DNA of 64,000 nt, from the NCBI RefSeq assembly GCF_001039355.2, contig NW_019775358.1, positions 341,008 to 405,007 of the forward strand, in the 5' to 3' direction. Under the pieces are notes generated by a model. The model saw nothing but the letters and a program-made list of their open reading frames with translations, had not been told where the DNA came from and made no database searches. Shown here piece after piece: positions 47,695-61,218 of the stretch. This stretch comes from Lingula anatina. Its lineage: Eukaryota; Brachiopoda; Lingulata; Lingulida; Lingulidae. The translations under genes were made by a program, and so were the position numbers. Position 1 is the stretch's first letter. Each line of letters starts with the position of its first letter.

Positions 47695-50457
47695 CTGGAA
47701 AGGAAATCAGTGTTCATTATCTATTCATTTTTCAGTTTCAAAATGTTACATGGCATGGTTATATTCATATTATAGCAAGGTACATATTATATCATGAAGC
47801 CTTTTGGAAACAGCAATTACTAGTAAAATCTTGTTCCAGGTAACAATATCCCACCTGAAATTTTTGAAAAAAATTAAAATAAATAAAAGACCAACAGTAC
47901 CACAAAGTTCCACATTAAAACTGAAAATCTCAACTTGATCTCTGACCATTTAGTTTTCAATCCAGTGATCTTTCCATGTTTGCTTCAAATTAAAGAGACT
48001 ATATTCTGACACAAGACCTTCACGACTTTTCTTAGCCATTCTTTGTTTTTTTTTAATCTACAAATGTATAAAATGGCACATCCTCTTCCTTATAAACAAA
48101 TTAAATAAAATTACTATCTCTGCCAAAACATCACATTTATATCCGCTAAGTGAGATTGTCAGAATGTATGTTATCAAATCACTTTAATATGACATGACAT
48201 GGTCTAACTGCAAAAAATATTAAATATACCACAAAAATACCTCCTGTATTTTTAATATTTTAAGCTAAGGTGTTGCATTCCAAAAGCTTCACATATCGTA
48301 TAATTTATACTTTCTGCTTCAAAATAACATGGGACCACTTATAACAGTGCAACACAATATCAAGTGTAAATAAAAATGACAAAATTATATCATCAATTCA
48401 AAACTCCAATTAAATCCATTTTCAAAAATAAACAAAAGGAAAAAAAAAACATCTTTAAAAAAAAAAACATCCCTTTTTGGCCCCTTTATTTGTGAAAAAC
48501 TACACCATTCCCCTTCCATGCGCCCTACCTATCAATCACAGTAATGTAATACAAGAACAAATGTCCGTTGTCTTGATCAGTAATACCTACTTTTATTATG
48601 GAGGGAGGAGCCATGGTATTATTTATTCCTTGCAGCACACGATCAATATGACCCGCCGTAATCTTACTTGACTGACATCTAGTGAATAAAAGCTCAATAT
48701 ATCTAGATCACATGACATCCAGCACCATGGCAACAACACCCATATATGGAATATGACCCGACCTTTCTTAATATGTGCCTCGATGCACCGGATAATGCCT
48801 ACAATAACTGCATGAACCATCAAAGAAATGTACCAGTATATATAGCGTGAATAGGTCATAGAACAGATAATCATGTTACTGTGATGGCATTTTAAATGAG
48901 CGTCACTGATCTACTATGATTTAATCAAGCTTTATTTTTATAAATTCATGATTTTATACACACATCTAACAAGTTGAACTGCATGCAGTCAGCCACACTA
49001 AGAAACTTAGAAAACTTGGGGCAAACCGAGCAGTCACGACTGTTTATATCTTTATTTTACAACTCTCAGGAAAAAAGAAAATAAAAACATTTTCATATTA
49101 ATCACGTAATAATTAGTCAATCTAAGTCTGGTTTCAATAAAACTCAACAAACAAACACATGAAGATATTCCTATATTTTATGAAAAATTACTGTCATTAC
49201 CCAAACCTTTATTCCCAAAGCAAATATTCGTTTATAAGCACGTTGGCCACTATCTCAGTTGCCGTACTCTCTGCATACTACAACCGATGAAAATAACTAT
49301 TATCAACAACAGCAGTATCTATCACATAAACTTAATATCAAATATATGAAAACAAAGATAAAAATAGGGTATATGAACAACTTAATAGCAGCAAGATACG
49401 GAACAAAACGCCCCACACGTAAGGTCAACGGGAAGTCCCCGTGATATGGCAGTAAAGCACGTGCTACGTAGAGCCCTTTGTCATCATATCAGTGGCCAAG
49501 TCACTCACAGGCTGCGGGCCCACCCTCTAATCAAAGGGGTTTGGCCTAGATGAAAAATAAATGTATAAACGGGCTGTTCTACATTTCTGACGGCTGCTAT
49601 GTAATATGTTACTAACAGCATGTCGAGAACACGCAGGGCTTTGTTTTTATTTAGCTTTTGTAGGAAATGTGAAATGTGTACATAACAGGACTCGTAATTT
49701 TCTGCTGCTGAACATATATTGTTTGCAATAATATCGTAGACCTAACGGATTGTAAAACCTATGCACGGCGTTTGGCGTAACTATAGCCTGTTCTTAATTA
49801 TGATTACGACCTAAACATAATAGACGAGTCACATACACTTTTTTTTATCTTGCAGTATTTCTATTAACAACGAAGGCAAAACGCAAACAACGTGATTAGT
49901 CGGAGTCCAATTTACAACTAGTAAAACAGTAACGTTTTCATAGCACACACTTACAAGCATCTAAGTGCTAGTATATAAGCAACCACATGTGTTACATTAC
50001 TAAAATATTTATGAAAAACGCATTATCATACGTTGTGCTGGAACATGTATCTCAAATCTACAAATTTATTGCAATCATTTATCAGTATGATAAATATAAA
50101 GAACAAAGAAACTATTTCCAGTGTGGAAAGCATTTCCTGGCCAACCAAATCGACCGTATGTTGTGAATTTCACTCATAAGCGAGCCCACACGGCCAATAT
50201 GAACAGCAGTCGATCCCTCTGAATGGCACGCTGAATAACCATCCGTCACTCTTTGTTCACACATCAAACCTAAATCCCTCCGAAATCTCGCACCTCCTCC
50301 ATTCAATCAACGAACACATGACCCAATAATCTATCATTCTACGGTCTAATTGCAACATCACAAGGTACCGCCCCGATTGCCCAATTATCGTGAAATGTAA
50401 ATAAGTTGTCTGTGTAATTCTTTATGGTCATAGCTGTCCTATGAGTGACAACCTTAC
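47695..50457 (-). other. PKNOX first intron, no other gene seen
   Basis: AT-rich sequence between the putative noncoding first exon and the first coding exon. No transposon or exon was recognised. The short frames at 48623-48874 and 50112-50306 have no family motif. Confidence 0.5.
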
Positions 50458-50560
50458 CTGAAATAGACACTGTCAATCTGCGTCAAAATGGCGGACGTCA
50501 ATTATGTCTTGACCCACCCCGTTCTTGATCACGTGACCTGAAAGATGACGTCATTTGACC
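50458..50560 (-). other. Putative noncoding first exon and promoter of PKNOX
   Basis: The minus strand has a strong donor, tttcag followed by gtaaggt, at 50458. Upstream come cgccattttg (a YY1-like site, often just downstream of start sites), tgacgtc (CRE-like) and tcacgtga (E-box). This is a typical TATA-less promoter. The exon's 5' boundary is not visible and its link to PKNOX is inferred from strand and position. Confidence 0.45.
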
Positions 50561-51372
50561 CGTCAAAGCAAAGTGAGATCGAGGCTGAAGGGGGAATCCC
50601 TTAAGAAATTTGTTGAAAACTGTGCAGCATTCCACAGAGTAGCAAATTGAATCTGTCTTGGAAATGGAACAAAAAATTATCGTACAGTTGCTCCAAATGT
50701 TATAATTGTTTTTATTGCTGATTTGTATGTCAACTGTAGTTTCATCACCGAGCCCTAGAGTATGATATAGACCTAGAAGCTGGTAGGAGATAGGGCAGGC
50801 TTGGAGGCACTGAATAGGCTTTAAAAACACATTAATCATTTTTCTTTTTTCGGTTTCTTGGAGAGATTAGATGGAAGACTGGGGTTTATTTCTAAAAAAA
50901 ATATACCTTTATCTACTTTTTATTATTTATTTACTTTCTATTCCTAGCATTATTTATCCATTCAGTAATTTATTTATTTTTTGCAAATTGTAATTTGCCC
51001 TGTTAACGACTTTGGCTAACTTCAAATAAATATAGTGGGCATTTTCACCAGCGCACTTGTTAGCTGTGGTGCATAATTTCATTTCTGACATTTTAGTATT
51101 TTCGGGCTTGATAAATTACCTTGTCCCTGAGAAAGGGGCAGTTTGTTGGAACTCTCCGAACCCCCCCTCCCCCATACTTGATGGCTAATAAAAAAAGGAC
51201 TCGAAAGGCAAGATATACCGGTACCGGTTTGTAAAAATAAAGTAAAAAAAAGAAAGACAGAATCACACATTTTCTGACGTCAGCGATAATAGTCTAGTAC
51301 TCACCGTCTATAATATTGTGTCCCGCAAGAAATCCGAAAATAGTTTATACCACTTTATTTTAAAAACAATTA

Positions 51373-51543
51373 CACTGGACGGCCTCTTTTGTGCGACCAT
51401 GTTTCTGGCATCGCTGTGGTCATAGAAACGAGGCACAAGCATCGCTTTGGTTGCAGAATGAATGCGTAATATCGGCCAGTTGTCAGTATTATTTTTTACT
51501 CTCAAACATGTACTACGAGAGGCATAAAGGACGCCTACCAATG
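51373..51543. mobile_element. MITE with CACTG ends, copy 2
   Basis: It begins cactggacgg and ends acgcctaccaatg, with the same internal catcgctgtggtcata and gaggcacaagcatcgctttgg words as 15484-15677. It is somewhat shorter and more eroded. Confidence 0.6.
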
Positions 51544-51989
51544 TAAAGGGGACTTAATTGGTATTGCCTTCCTCTCGATTTAAGCCAAAAGAAGGGATAA
51601 CGCGTGACTCCCTAGGTTGTAAATATCGAAATATGCGCGTGCGAGTGTCCACCATTTAAGACGATAGTGAAATTCGATGAATCATCGACGAGAAAAGAGA
51701 TATGATGGCTCTATCTGTTCACGTTGTGTTGTAGTTTTTTAATTAGCTTGGTGCAGGTCTTCATAGCTAAGTTCGACAAATACTAAAGGCGGAAATCCCT
51801 TCTGAAGTCCTCAAGTGTATCGCAAAAAAATTGTACTAAGTGATAACTTTTATTTTGTTAATGGGATAGATGCCACGGTTTGTCATCACTGATTAGAGCG
51901 ATGTGATAAACGCTACAATAACGGATCTGCAGAATTTACCGAAAATGTACAGGGGCATGTTTTCCAGGATCATTTGAAGGATGTGAAGC

Positions 51990-52105
51990 CGACCCTCCCC
52001 ACCCCTTATTTTGGTATTTTAGAGGGCGAACGACGCCTTTTGATACGGTTAAGATTTATGATTCAGCTAGTCAAAATTCTAATTTCAAGAGGGGGGCAAT
52101 TTGGT
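51990..52105. mobile_element. Fragment related to the 13620-13875 MITE
   Basis: The words ttttagagggcgaac, atgattcagctagtcaaaat and aatttcaagagggg match, in reverse orientation, the middle of the hAT-like MITE at 13620-13875. Both ends are missing. Confidence 0.5.
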
Positions 52106-53187
52106 TTGATTTTTTTTTCTCTGAAATCAAATCTGCCACTACTGAAAACAATAAGTGTGGTCATTGTTGTATTAAAATGTGATGTCTTTATTTCCTGCAT
52201 TTTATTTTCTTACATTCTCGTGATTACTATGAACCTTATTTTATTAAAGATTAAGACAATAGCAAAGACAACATAAAGATTTTCCAGCACTTTGGTCATT
52301 GATCCATTTTGTCCAAAATCAACTTAGATCACATGTTTATGGAAGAGGTGTTGTCGCGTGACATGTATTTTGCTGTTTATCTCTTCTCTGACCGACTTCC
52401 GACTCTCAGATAAGTTGATCGATCGATCGAGAACAGTGCCTGGGCCATCAATCTTTACAAAGGAAACTACTTATAAATCGATTGCAATCGTCAACGGATC
52501 CCGAAGGAAGTCGCATAACAAGCAACAGGTTATAAGATGTAAGTACAATTGCAGTTTAAATCTTTGGTTGTTGTTCTTTAAAATTTGTAAAGGCAATTTA
52601 TTTATTTATTTATTTATTTATTTATTTTTTTTTGTACTTTGAGCGGTGTGAATAACACTCCATACATTTAGATAGCAGCCATGTTTCAGCGCATGAAGTC
52701 CGTAGGTAACTTCAAAACCACACATATGCATATATATTCTTCATTTTTAGGTTCTTAAATGACAGATTATTCTAGCTAACAATACCTTTATTTACAAAAA
52801 TATGAAGCGCTATTTCAGGCTACAAGATAATCGCGTTTTACGGGATGATGCGGCATTTATCTGAAATAGAAATCAAACTGTGTTAAAAATAACATCAGGC
52901 CCTTGCAGCACTATGTAGTGCTTACGTTTTCAGAGTGTAAATGATGAACTTTAATAAAATTTCCGACACTACTGTCTTCGTTTTTATAAATGAGCAAACA
53001 AACGAGTTACTCTCCCAGCAAAAGCGTCACCTCTGTGTTAAGTGATTCAGAAAATCATGTCACGAACCAATGTTTTTTTATTCAGCCTCGAAAAGAATTT
53101 TTCACAAACTTTTGCCGATTGTGCAACCAAATCAAAAAAGTATGTGGAGTAATGGCGTTCCACATAACGGTGCAAAGTTAGTATAAG
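52106..53187. other. No gene seen
   Basis: No supported exon. A (TTTA)n run is at about 52594-52632. Confidence 0.4.
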
Positions 53188-53370
53188 TTAATATTTGCTT
53201 GCAGGGTTATCCATTAGTAATCCATTTCCAAGGGTATGACACACATTCTCAATGAGGTTCTGATCTAGGGACTGAGCTGGCCAGGGGAGAGGGAGGTGTC
53301 TGGATCTGTTTTGCAAATAACCACTTGTTGCATTATCATTCAGGAACATACCTGGATATGCATTGTCCAC
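53188..53370 (-). pseudogene. Tc1/mariner transposase fragment
   Basis: The 60-codon frame contains NDNAT (second catalytic Asp region), then LPWPAQSLDQNLIENV, which corresponds to the WPaxSPDLNPIENVW motif with the catalytic Glu/Asp of Tc1-like transposases. About 27 residues separate the two acidic residues against the usual 34, so the fragment carries a small deletion. It is a relic. Confidence 0.7.
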
Positions 53371-53602
53371 AGAGGTACAGACCGGGCCAGAAAGTCCCCT
53401 TACTTACTCTGCGGGTCGCTGCGGGTTGTTCATACGGCCTGGCGCGGTAACCACAGAAATAACATCGTCATCCATGCGCTGTTTGGTTTCTGTTAACAAT
53501 AGTACCATGCCCTGCCCCGTCGGATAATTATCGTTTTCTGCTTACAAAAGAGCCTAACCCTAGCTCGCTGAAATAAAGATCGAAGCTGAGCGTGGACGCA
53601 AT

Positions 53603-54407
53603 AGAGCGCTGAAGTTAGTGTCTAGTTTCTAGTTTCCAGTTTCGTTTTTCAAAAACGATTCTGGCAACCAGAAACTAGTGTCGTTTTTCAAAAACGATTC
53701 GGAGAAGTCAGAATCAGTTTTGCAGAGGACGAAGGGAGGACGAGTTGACCGCCGCTTACAGTAAAAGGCGGCTGCATAGCGGAAGCTGGGATTGGGGTTT
53801 GGGTGGGGCTAGAGGTGGGGGTGGGTGAATAAGGGTGAGGGTAAAGAGGAGGAAGGGGCCCCTGGGGACTCCCTTTGAAGTTTGCAATATAATTTTAATT
53901 ATAATTTCAATATAATTTTAATTATAATAAGTTCGTTAAATTAAAAAAAATCGATTCTAAGACCCCATTTCCATAGATTTTAGATCGATCTATCCCTGTA
54001 GGGAGTCTCACTAGATTACTGTCAGCTTTGCCGGCTTAAGCATCTGTCCCGCCTACTGAAAGCTGTAAGGGGGTAATTCGGCTGACTCGGCTAACTGCAA
54101 TTTAGCTCGTACCCCCAGGGAGTTAGGTCGATCTAAATCTTAATCCTTGGATCCATCTAAATCTCTGGGAATACACCCTAAATGGAGGATGAGAGGGATG
54201 AGCCCGCGGTATGCGCTTACCGCTGCTTGCCTGCCCTTCCGTCCACCCCTGTTTCTCTCCACAAATACGATTCTGGCTTCTCAGAATCGTTTTTGAAAAA
54301 CGACACTAGTTTCTGGTTGCCAGAATCGTTTTTGACAAAGGAAACTAGTTTCTGGTTGCCAGGTTCGTTTTTGAAAACTAGAAACTAGACACTAACTTCA
54401 GCGCTCT
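53603..54407. mobile_element. Foldback element with long inverted ends
   Basis: The left end agagcgctgaagttagtgtc and right end gacactaacttcagcgctct are inverted repeats extending over 30 bp (tctagtttctagttt inside). Sub-terminal cgatt/aatcg-containing repeats (tcgtttttcaaaaacgattc and relatives) occur several times on both sides. A cgcaat hexamer flanks both ends but is offset by three bases on the right. The centre holds a purine/G-rich stretch and a nested MITE (53961-54178). There is no transposase. Confidence 0.65.
53961..54178. mobile_element. Harbinger-like MITE with TAA target duplication, nested
   Basis: Inverted ends gaccccatttccatagat and atctctgggaatacaccc are flanked by TAA on both sides (53958-53960 and 54179-54181). 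It is the same family as 14161-14374, in the opposite orientation (the ctaactccctggggg core is reversed), and sits inside the foldback element. Confidence 0.7.
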
Positions 54408-55300
54408 GGTCGCAATAGTGTTCGTCTAAGCGTTAATTGACCTTTGATGCGCGGTGGCTTCACTCTACTTTGATCACTCTACTCTGATACGGAGATTTTT
54501 TAATATTAATAACTTAAAAGTGTAAAAACTTGCCATCAATGATTTTTAAAAGTTACTTTACCAAAAAGATTCGGTAATGAAAGCAACTTTCGTGTACATT
54601 TTGGCTATGAATTGATTGAATTCACATATAGTTGAATAAATGAATTTATGAATTTCTATAAGATCAAATAAAACACTACTCATACTTGTACATGTAATAT
54701 ATATATTAAGCTTCAAACTGTTATTGCTATATAAATACTATAAAACGATTGAACTTTATCTTTATAGTAGGTCCTGATATTTCTTTTTGCTTTGTTCATG
54801 GATGGAATGCATTTTTCCAGGAAGACTTGTCAGTTGTTTGAGTAATAAACATTTTGTAGGCATGTCTTTAATATTATTCAGTCTATATTTGCAAACAGGG
54901 CCTCTCCAATTTTCTACACCCCTAATATTTCTGTCCCTTTGAATTTGTTCATCAACAGTAAACAATCTTCCCACTAACCGCACGCCTAAGTTGCCTGGGG
55001 AACTGGCCTGTTGTCGAATATAAAAAATTCTTTATTTGACAAGGCGAAATGTGGCCAGCCGAAAGACTGACTCCTTGGTTCTGCAGCACACAAAGTAGGA
55101 AGAATTATAATTAAATACGCGTAAAATATTATTTAAAAAATTAGCCTTAATTTGATACAAATGTTTTTCTATTTCGTTGTTTGATATTAACTCTGCAATT
55201 GTGCAGTTGTCTTCTGACGGTTGACTCAGAAACATAGTTTGCCCTATTCTTGATTTAAATCTTGTAAGTATTCAACGTACTTTATATCATAAAACGTTTT
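54408..55300. other. No recognised gene; two adjacent minus-strand frames
   Basis: Frames at 55032-55235 and 54762-54983 on the minus strand follow each other closely, and the second contains an RNIRGVENWRGPVCKYRLNN segment that looks protein-like. I recognise no family. A decayed transposon gene is possible. Confidence 0.3.
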
Positions 55301-58300
55301 AAGAGGAGGCGTGTTAACGTTCATTCTTCCTTATCTGTGGTTTACTTCGGTCGGCCTTACCCAGGCAATCTTGCCCATGTGCCTGTTTGGTTATGACATT
55401 GTCAAACCCTCTGAGAGCTTCTCATGGAACAACCCAACTTCTGGCAATTAGCGGTTAACATTCCCTTCTATATACCCAGAACTGTTTTACACCCAATGTG
55501 CAAAGGTCTGATTTTGGGAAAGAAGTGTTTTAATTGCCTTTCTAACATATCACATACAAACCACTATATTCGCGCTGTACAGTATCTTTTACAACAACCT
55601 TCTTATCACAGAAAGATAAACAAGATTGACAAATTATAATTAATACATTACACATTAAGCAGATTAAAGTATGTCTACTGTTAACTATTAATAAACGAGC
55701 TTTAAAGTGTCCTTAAGACACTTGATGGGTTTGATCGCGATATTAAACATTGCATTTACAGTCAAAACAGTATTCCAAGAGAGAAAATATCCGCCAACGC
55801 AACTCAGCATCAATTATTTATCAATTAGTTTATTATTTATATAATTAACTCGATATTTAATAATATAAATTTTACATTCAACTTCTAAAAGGATATTTTT
55901 TACAAAATGTTGCTGATTGTGCAACCAACAAATAAGATAACGATTGTAAACTAAATCAAATGAAAATTTTAGAATTTTGCACAGTGTTCTGGATTGAAGG
56001 ATGTTCTTGACGCGTCTTTGCGTGGAGTCAAAATGTTTTGTAACGTTTGCAGAGTAGTGTCGTTCCAACTACAGTGCAAAGGTAGAATGAGATCATTTTT
56101 GTTTGCAGGGTTATCAATTAGTAATCCTATTCCAAAGATATCCCACACATTGTCATTGAGTTTCTGATCTACTGATTGAGCAGGCCTTGGGAGAGGGGGG
56201 GGTCTGGATCTGGTTTGCAAATGACCACCTGTTCCATTGGCTTTACATTCTGAAACCTTACTGGACAGGCATTGTCCGCAGAGGTATTCTCGACAAAATT
56301 CTTTAAAATTCCTCTCCATTGCTAGGACGCGTATATGCGTTAAGATATCCATTGACTAAAACCAGCTCGTTCACACCAAAGTAACCAATACAACCCATGA
56401 TATGAAGTATGCGGGGTGCGCCCCATCGTCCAGAGGTGGAAAATTGGAAAGATACTTCTTACCAGCTGTTTCCCAAACCCTTACGCGTCTATCACTTCTG
56501 ACAAGGTTAAACCTGCTTTCATCTTAGAACAGTACCATTGCCCAGTTGTTTTTTTTTTTTTTTTTTTTTTTTTTTTAGGGAGGAGGCGTGTTTACTTTCT
56601 TCTCTAGGTTTGATTTCGCTCGGTCGGCCTTACCCAGGCAATCTTGCCCATGTACCTGTTTGGCTATGACATTGTCTACTCCTGTGAAAGTTTCTCATGG
56701 AATAACCCAACTTTCATTTTGCGGGTAAAAATTCCCTTCTGATTCCTTACATATGAAATATAACCTACAGCATTTGCGATGTACAGTATGTTTTCACAAC
56801 AACCTCCGTATCATAAAAAGATAGAAAGATATACAAGATTGGCAAGTCATAATTAATACATTACACATTTTGCAGATTGAAGTATATCTCCCGTTAACTA
56901 TTAATAAACAATCTTTAAAGTGGCCTTAAGACACTTGTCGGGTTTGATCGCAAATATAAACCTTCCACTTACAGCGCCAGTGTATTTATTATTATAAAAT
57001 TTCCATTCAACTTCTAAAAGGATTTTTTTCACAAAATTTTGCTGATTGTGCAACCAACAAATAAGAAAAATAAATCAAATTCACATTTTAGTATTTTGTA
57101 CAGTATGCTCTGGATTGGAGAATGTACTTGACGCGCGGGTGCGTGGAATTAAAAAGTTCTGTAACGTTTGCGGAGTTGTTGCGTTCCACATATAATGCAA
57201 AGGTAGTATGAGATAATTTTTGTTCTTTCTTTCTTTCCTCGTTCTTTCTTCCCTAGATGTGTTTCCTTCGGTCGGCCTTACCCAGGCAATCCTGCCCATG
57301 TACCTGTTTGGCTATGACATTGTCTACTCCTGTGAAAGTGTCTTATGAAATAACCCAACCTTCTGACATTTGGCGGGTAAAAATCCCCTTTTATAATACC
57401 TTTAATTGTTTTTGGCTTAGTGAGCACCGGTCTGGTTTCTTACATATTACATACAGCCTACAGAATTCGCGATGTACAGTATCTTTTTTCAACAACCTCC
57501 GTATCACAGAAAGATATACAATATTGGCAAGTCATAATTAATACATTACTCATTATGTAAGTATATCTCCTGTTAACTATTAATGAACAAACTTTAAAGT
57601 GGTCTTAAGACACTTGTCGGGTTTGATCGCAAATATAAACCTTCCACTTACAGCGCCAAAGCGAATACATTCAAAAACTGGGAACATCATTCCAAGAGTG
57701 AAGACATCCATCAACGCACTCAGTGCTTACTGTATAAGCATCTATCATTTATCAATTAGTTTGTTAATTAATTAATCAACTCAATATTTATTATTCAACT
57801 TCCAATAGGATTTTGTTCACAAAATTGTGCTGATTGTGCAACCAACAAACAAGATTATGGTAGTAAAATAAATCAAGTCCACATTTAGAATTTTTAAAGG
57901 TATACTCTGGATTGGAGGATATATACTTGAAGCGCCGGAGCGTGGAGTCAAAAAGTTTTGTAACGTTTGGGGAGCAGTTGAGTTCAAGGAAGTGTGAGAT
58001 AACTTTTGTTTGTAAACTTTCTTTCTTCCCTATGTGTGGTTTTCTTCTGTTGGCCTTACCCAGGCAATCCTGGTTATGACATTGCCTAACCCTGTGAAAG
58101 GTTCTTATGGAATAACCCAATCTTCTGGCATTTGGCGGGTGAAAATTCCTTCTAATACCTTCAATTGTAACTAGCTTAGTGTGCAAGGGTATGATTTCTT
58201 ACATATCACATACAGCCTACAGAATTCACGATGTACAGTATCTTTTACAACAACCTTCGTATCACAGAAAGATAAACAAGATTGGCAAGTCATAATTAAT

Positions 58301-59943
58301 ACATTACAGATTATGCAGATAAAAGTATATCTCCTGTTAACTATTAATAAACAATCTTTAAAGTGTCCTTAAGACACTTGTCGGGTTTGATCGCAAATAT
58401 AAACCTTCCACTTACAGCGCCAGTGTATTTATTATTATAAAATTTCCATTTAACTTCTAAAAGGATTTTTTTCACAAAATTTCACAAAACAAACAACAAA
58501 TAAGATAACGATAGTAAAATAAATCAAATTCACATTTTAGTATTTTGTACAGTATGCACTGGATTGGAGAATGTACTTGACGCGCCGGTGCGTGGAATTA
58601 AAAATTTTTGTAACGTTTGCGGAGTAGTTGCGTTCCACATATGGTGCAAAGATAGTATGAGATAATTTTGTTTGTTAACGTTCTTTCTTCCCTAGATGTG
58701 TTTTCCTTCGGTAGGCATTACCCAGGCAATCGTGCCGTACGGTGTAAAGGTAGTATGAGATAATTTTTGTTTGTTAACGTTCTTTCTTCCCTAGATGTGT
58801 TTTCCTTCGGTCCGCATTACCTTGGACCTAAATAGGAACTTATTTATGTCCATGGCTTTACCCAGGCAATCGTGCCCATGTACCTGTTTGATTATGACAT
58901 TGCCCAACCCTGTGAAATATTCTCATGGAATAAGCCAACCTTCTGGCATTTGGCGGGTAAAAAATCCCTTCTATAATACCTTTAACTGTTTTTGGCTTAG
59001 TGACCAAGGGTCTTATTTCTTACATATGACATATAACCTATAGCATTCCCGATGTACAGTATCTTTTCACAACAACCGCCGTATCACAGAAAGATATACA
59101 AGATTGGCAAGTCATAATTAATACATTACACATTATGCAGATTAAAGCATATCTCCTGTTAACTATTAATAAACAATCTTTAAAGTGTCCTTAAGACACT
59201 TGTCGGGTTTGATCACAAATATAAACCTTCCACTTACAACGCCAGTGTATATATTATTATAAAATTTCCATTCAACTTCTAGAGCGATTTATTCACAAAA
59301 TTTTGCTGATTGTGTAACCAACGAATAAGATAACGATAGTAAAATAAGTCAAATTCACATTTTAGAATTTTGTACACTTTGCTCTGGATTGGAGGATGTA
59401 GTTGACGCCACGGTGCGTGGAGACAAATTGTTTCTTATCGTTTGCGGAGAAGTTACGTTCTACATACGGTGCAAAGGTAGTGTGAGATAATTTTTGTTTG
59501 TTAACGTTCTTTCTTCCTTAGATGTGGCTTCCTTCGGTCGGACTTACCCAGGCAATCCTCCCCATGTGCCTGTTTGGTTATGACATTGTCTAACCCTCTG
59601 AAAGCTTCTCATGGAACAACACAACCTTATGGCATTTGGGGAGTACAAAATCCCCTTTTATAATACCTTTAATTGTTTTTGGCTTAGTGAGCACCGGTCT
59701 GGTTTCTTACATATTACATACAGCCTACAGAATTCGCGATGTACAGTATCTTCTTACAACAAGCTTCATATCACAGAAAGATATACAAGATGGGCAAGTC
59801 ACAATTAATACATTACACATTGTACAGATTAAAGTATATAAACTATTGATAAACATATGATGGGTTTGATGGCAATTATAAACCTTCCGTCTACAGCGCC
59901 AAAGCGAATATATATTCAAAACTGGGAACAGCATTCCAAGAGC

Positions 59944-59978
<35 letters not shown>

Positions 59979-60480
59979 TTTATTTAAAGAGGGGAAAGCA
60001 TGTTAAGCGGGCACACATATCTTACACATGGCCCTCATCCGAAGACATCCAACATTTGCAACTCAGTGCTTATAATCATATATTATTTATCAATTAGTTC
60101 ATTAATTATTTAATTAACTCAATATTTATTATTATAAAAAAGTCCCTTCAACTTTTAAAAGGATTTTTTCACAAAATGTTGCTGATTGTGCAACCCACGA
60201 ATAAGAAAACTATGGTAAAATAAATCAAATGCACACTTTAGAATGCTGGACAGTATGCTCTGGATTGGAGGATGTACATGTGCAGTATCTTTTTTACAAC
60301 AACCGCCGTATCACAGAAAGATATACACGACTGGCAAGTCATATAATTAATACATTACACATTATGCTGATTAAAACATATTTCCTGTTAACAATTAATA
60401 AACAAGCTTAAAGGTGGCCTGGAGACCACTTGTTGGGTTTGATCGCGAAAGTGAACTTTGCACTTAAACATGTAGCGCCA
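55300..60480. repeat. Tandem array of at least seven 0.5-1.2-kb units with Tc1 3' ends
   Basis: The words ttaatacattacacatt (or close variants) near 55640, 56860, 57540, 58300, 59120, 59810 and 60350, and acttgtcgggtttgatcgc about 80 nt after each, mark at least seven direct copies. Most copies also hold the cggccttacccaggcaatc segment, the atgtacagtatctttt segment and a minus-strand piece of Tc1-like transposase C-terminus (W-N-A/D-TT-x-QTLQN). A (TAA)n run is at about 59947-59976. There is no intact gene. Confidence 0.7.
55969..56541 (-). pseudogene. Tc1/mariner transposase, longest remnant
   Basis: On the minus strand from 56541: NWAMVLF, a stop, DESRFNL, SDRRVRVWE and KKYLSNF match the VLFSDESRFxL...DGRxRVWR region with the first catalytic Asp. 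After a gap the frame 56352-55969 continues CGQCLSSKVSECKANGTGGH, PRPAQSVDQKLNDNVWDIFG and SWNDTTLQTLQNIL, matching the D/E motif and C-terminus. The middle catalytic Asp region and the Glu/Asp motif are mutated, so it is inactive. Confidence 0.7.
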
Positions 60481-61036
60481 ATACATATCAAAACCTACTT
60501 GTAGGAAAAGCGTCCAAAAATCGAAGACATCTGCAAAGGGGACTCATGCAGTGCTTATAAGCATTAATCATTCATCAATTAGTTAATCACTGAATGAATA
60601 AATTCTATAATTATTTTCATAAACTAATTATCAATTAAGTTATTGATTAGTTTAATGTTTATTAATATTAATGTTTAATAATTAATTGATTGATCGGCTA
60701 ATTAATTAACTAGTTATTAAATACAAAATCACCTCATTATTAACTATGGCCGACATATCCTGAAAATTTCATCAAAATCCCTCCATAACGTTTTAGCATT
60801 GTATTGCTTACAGTAAAACGGACTGAATTAAGTAATTCATTGATCAATGGGTCACCACCATAATCTTATCCCTTTTTATTAAGCCCATTTGCGACCTTTA
60901 CTGCAAATTTAATCAAATCCGTCACCTTCGAGATAGGTTGTCATTCATGATAAACTAAGGTCTAGAAAAACAGAGGCAACAAGTTATAGGACGTTGCATG
61001 TTATTTTCTTGATTCATCCTTTTAGAATAACAAGCC
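60481..61036. other. AT-rich spacer, no gene
   Basis: It includes a short fragment (tgaaaatttcatcaaaatc near 60760) of the TIR element seen in the 6-13-kb array. Confidence 0.5.
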
Positions 61037-61163
61037 ATGTTGAGCAAGAAAATTCCAGCCCTGTTTATCGTGTTGTGCATGATGACAATGCACGGGAAAG
61101 AGGTCATTGGTGCCACGTGTAAGTCAGTGCTCTGTCTCCTCTATATCATTGACTGGTTTGCTA

Positions 61164-61218
<55 letters not shown>

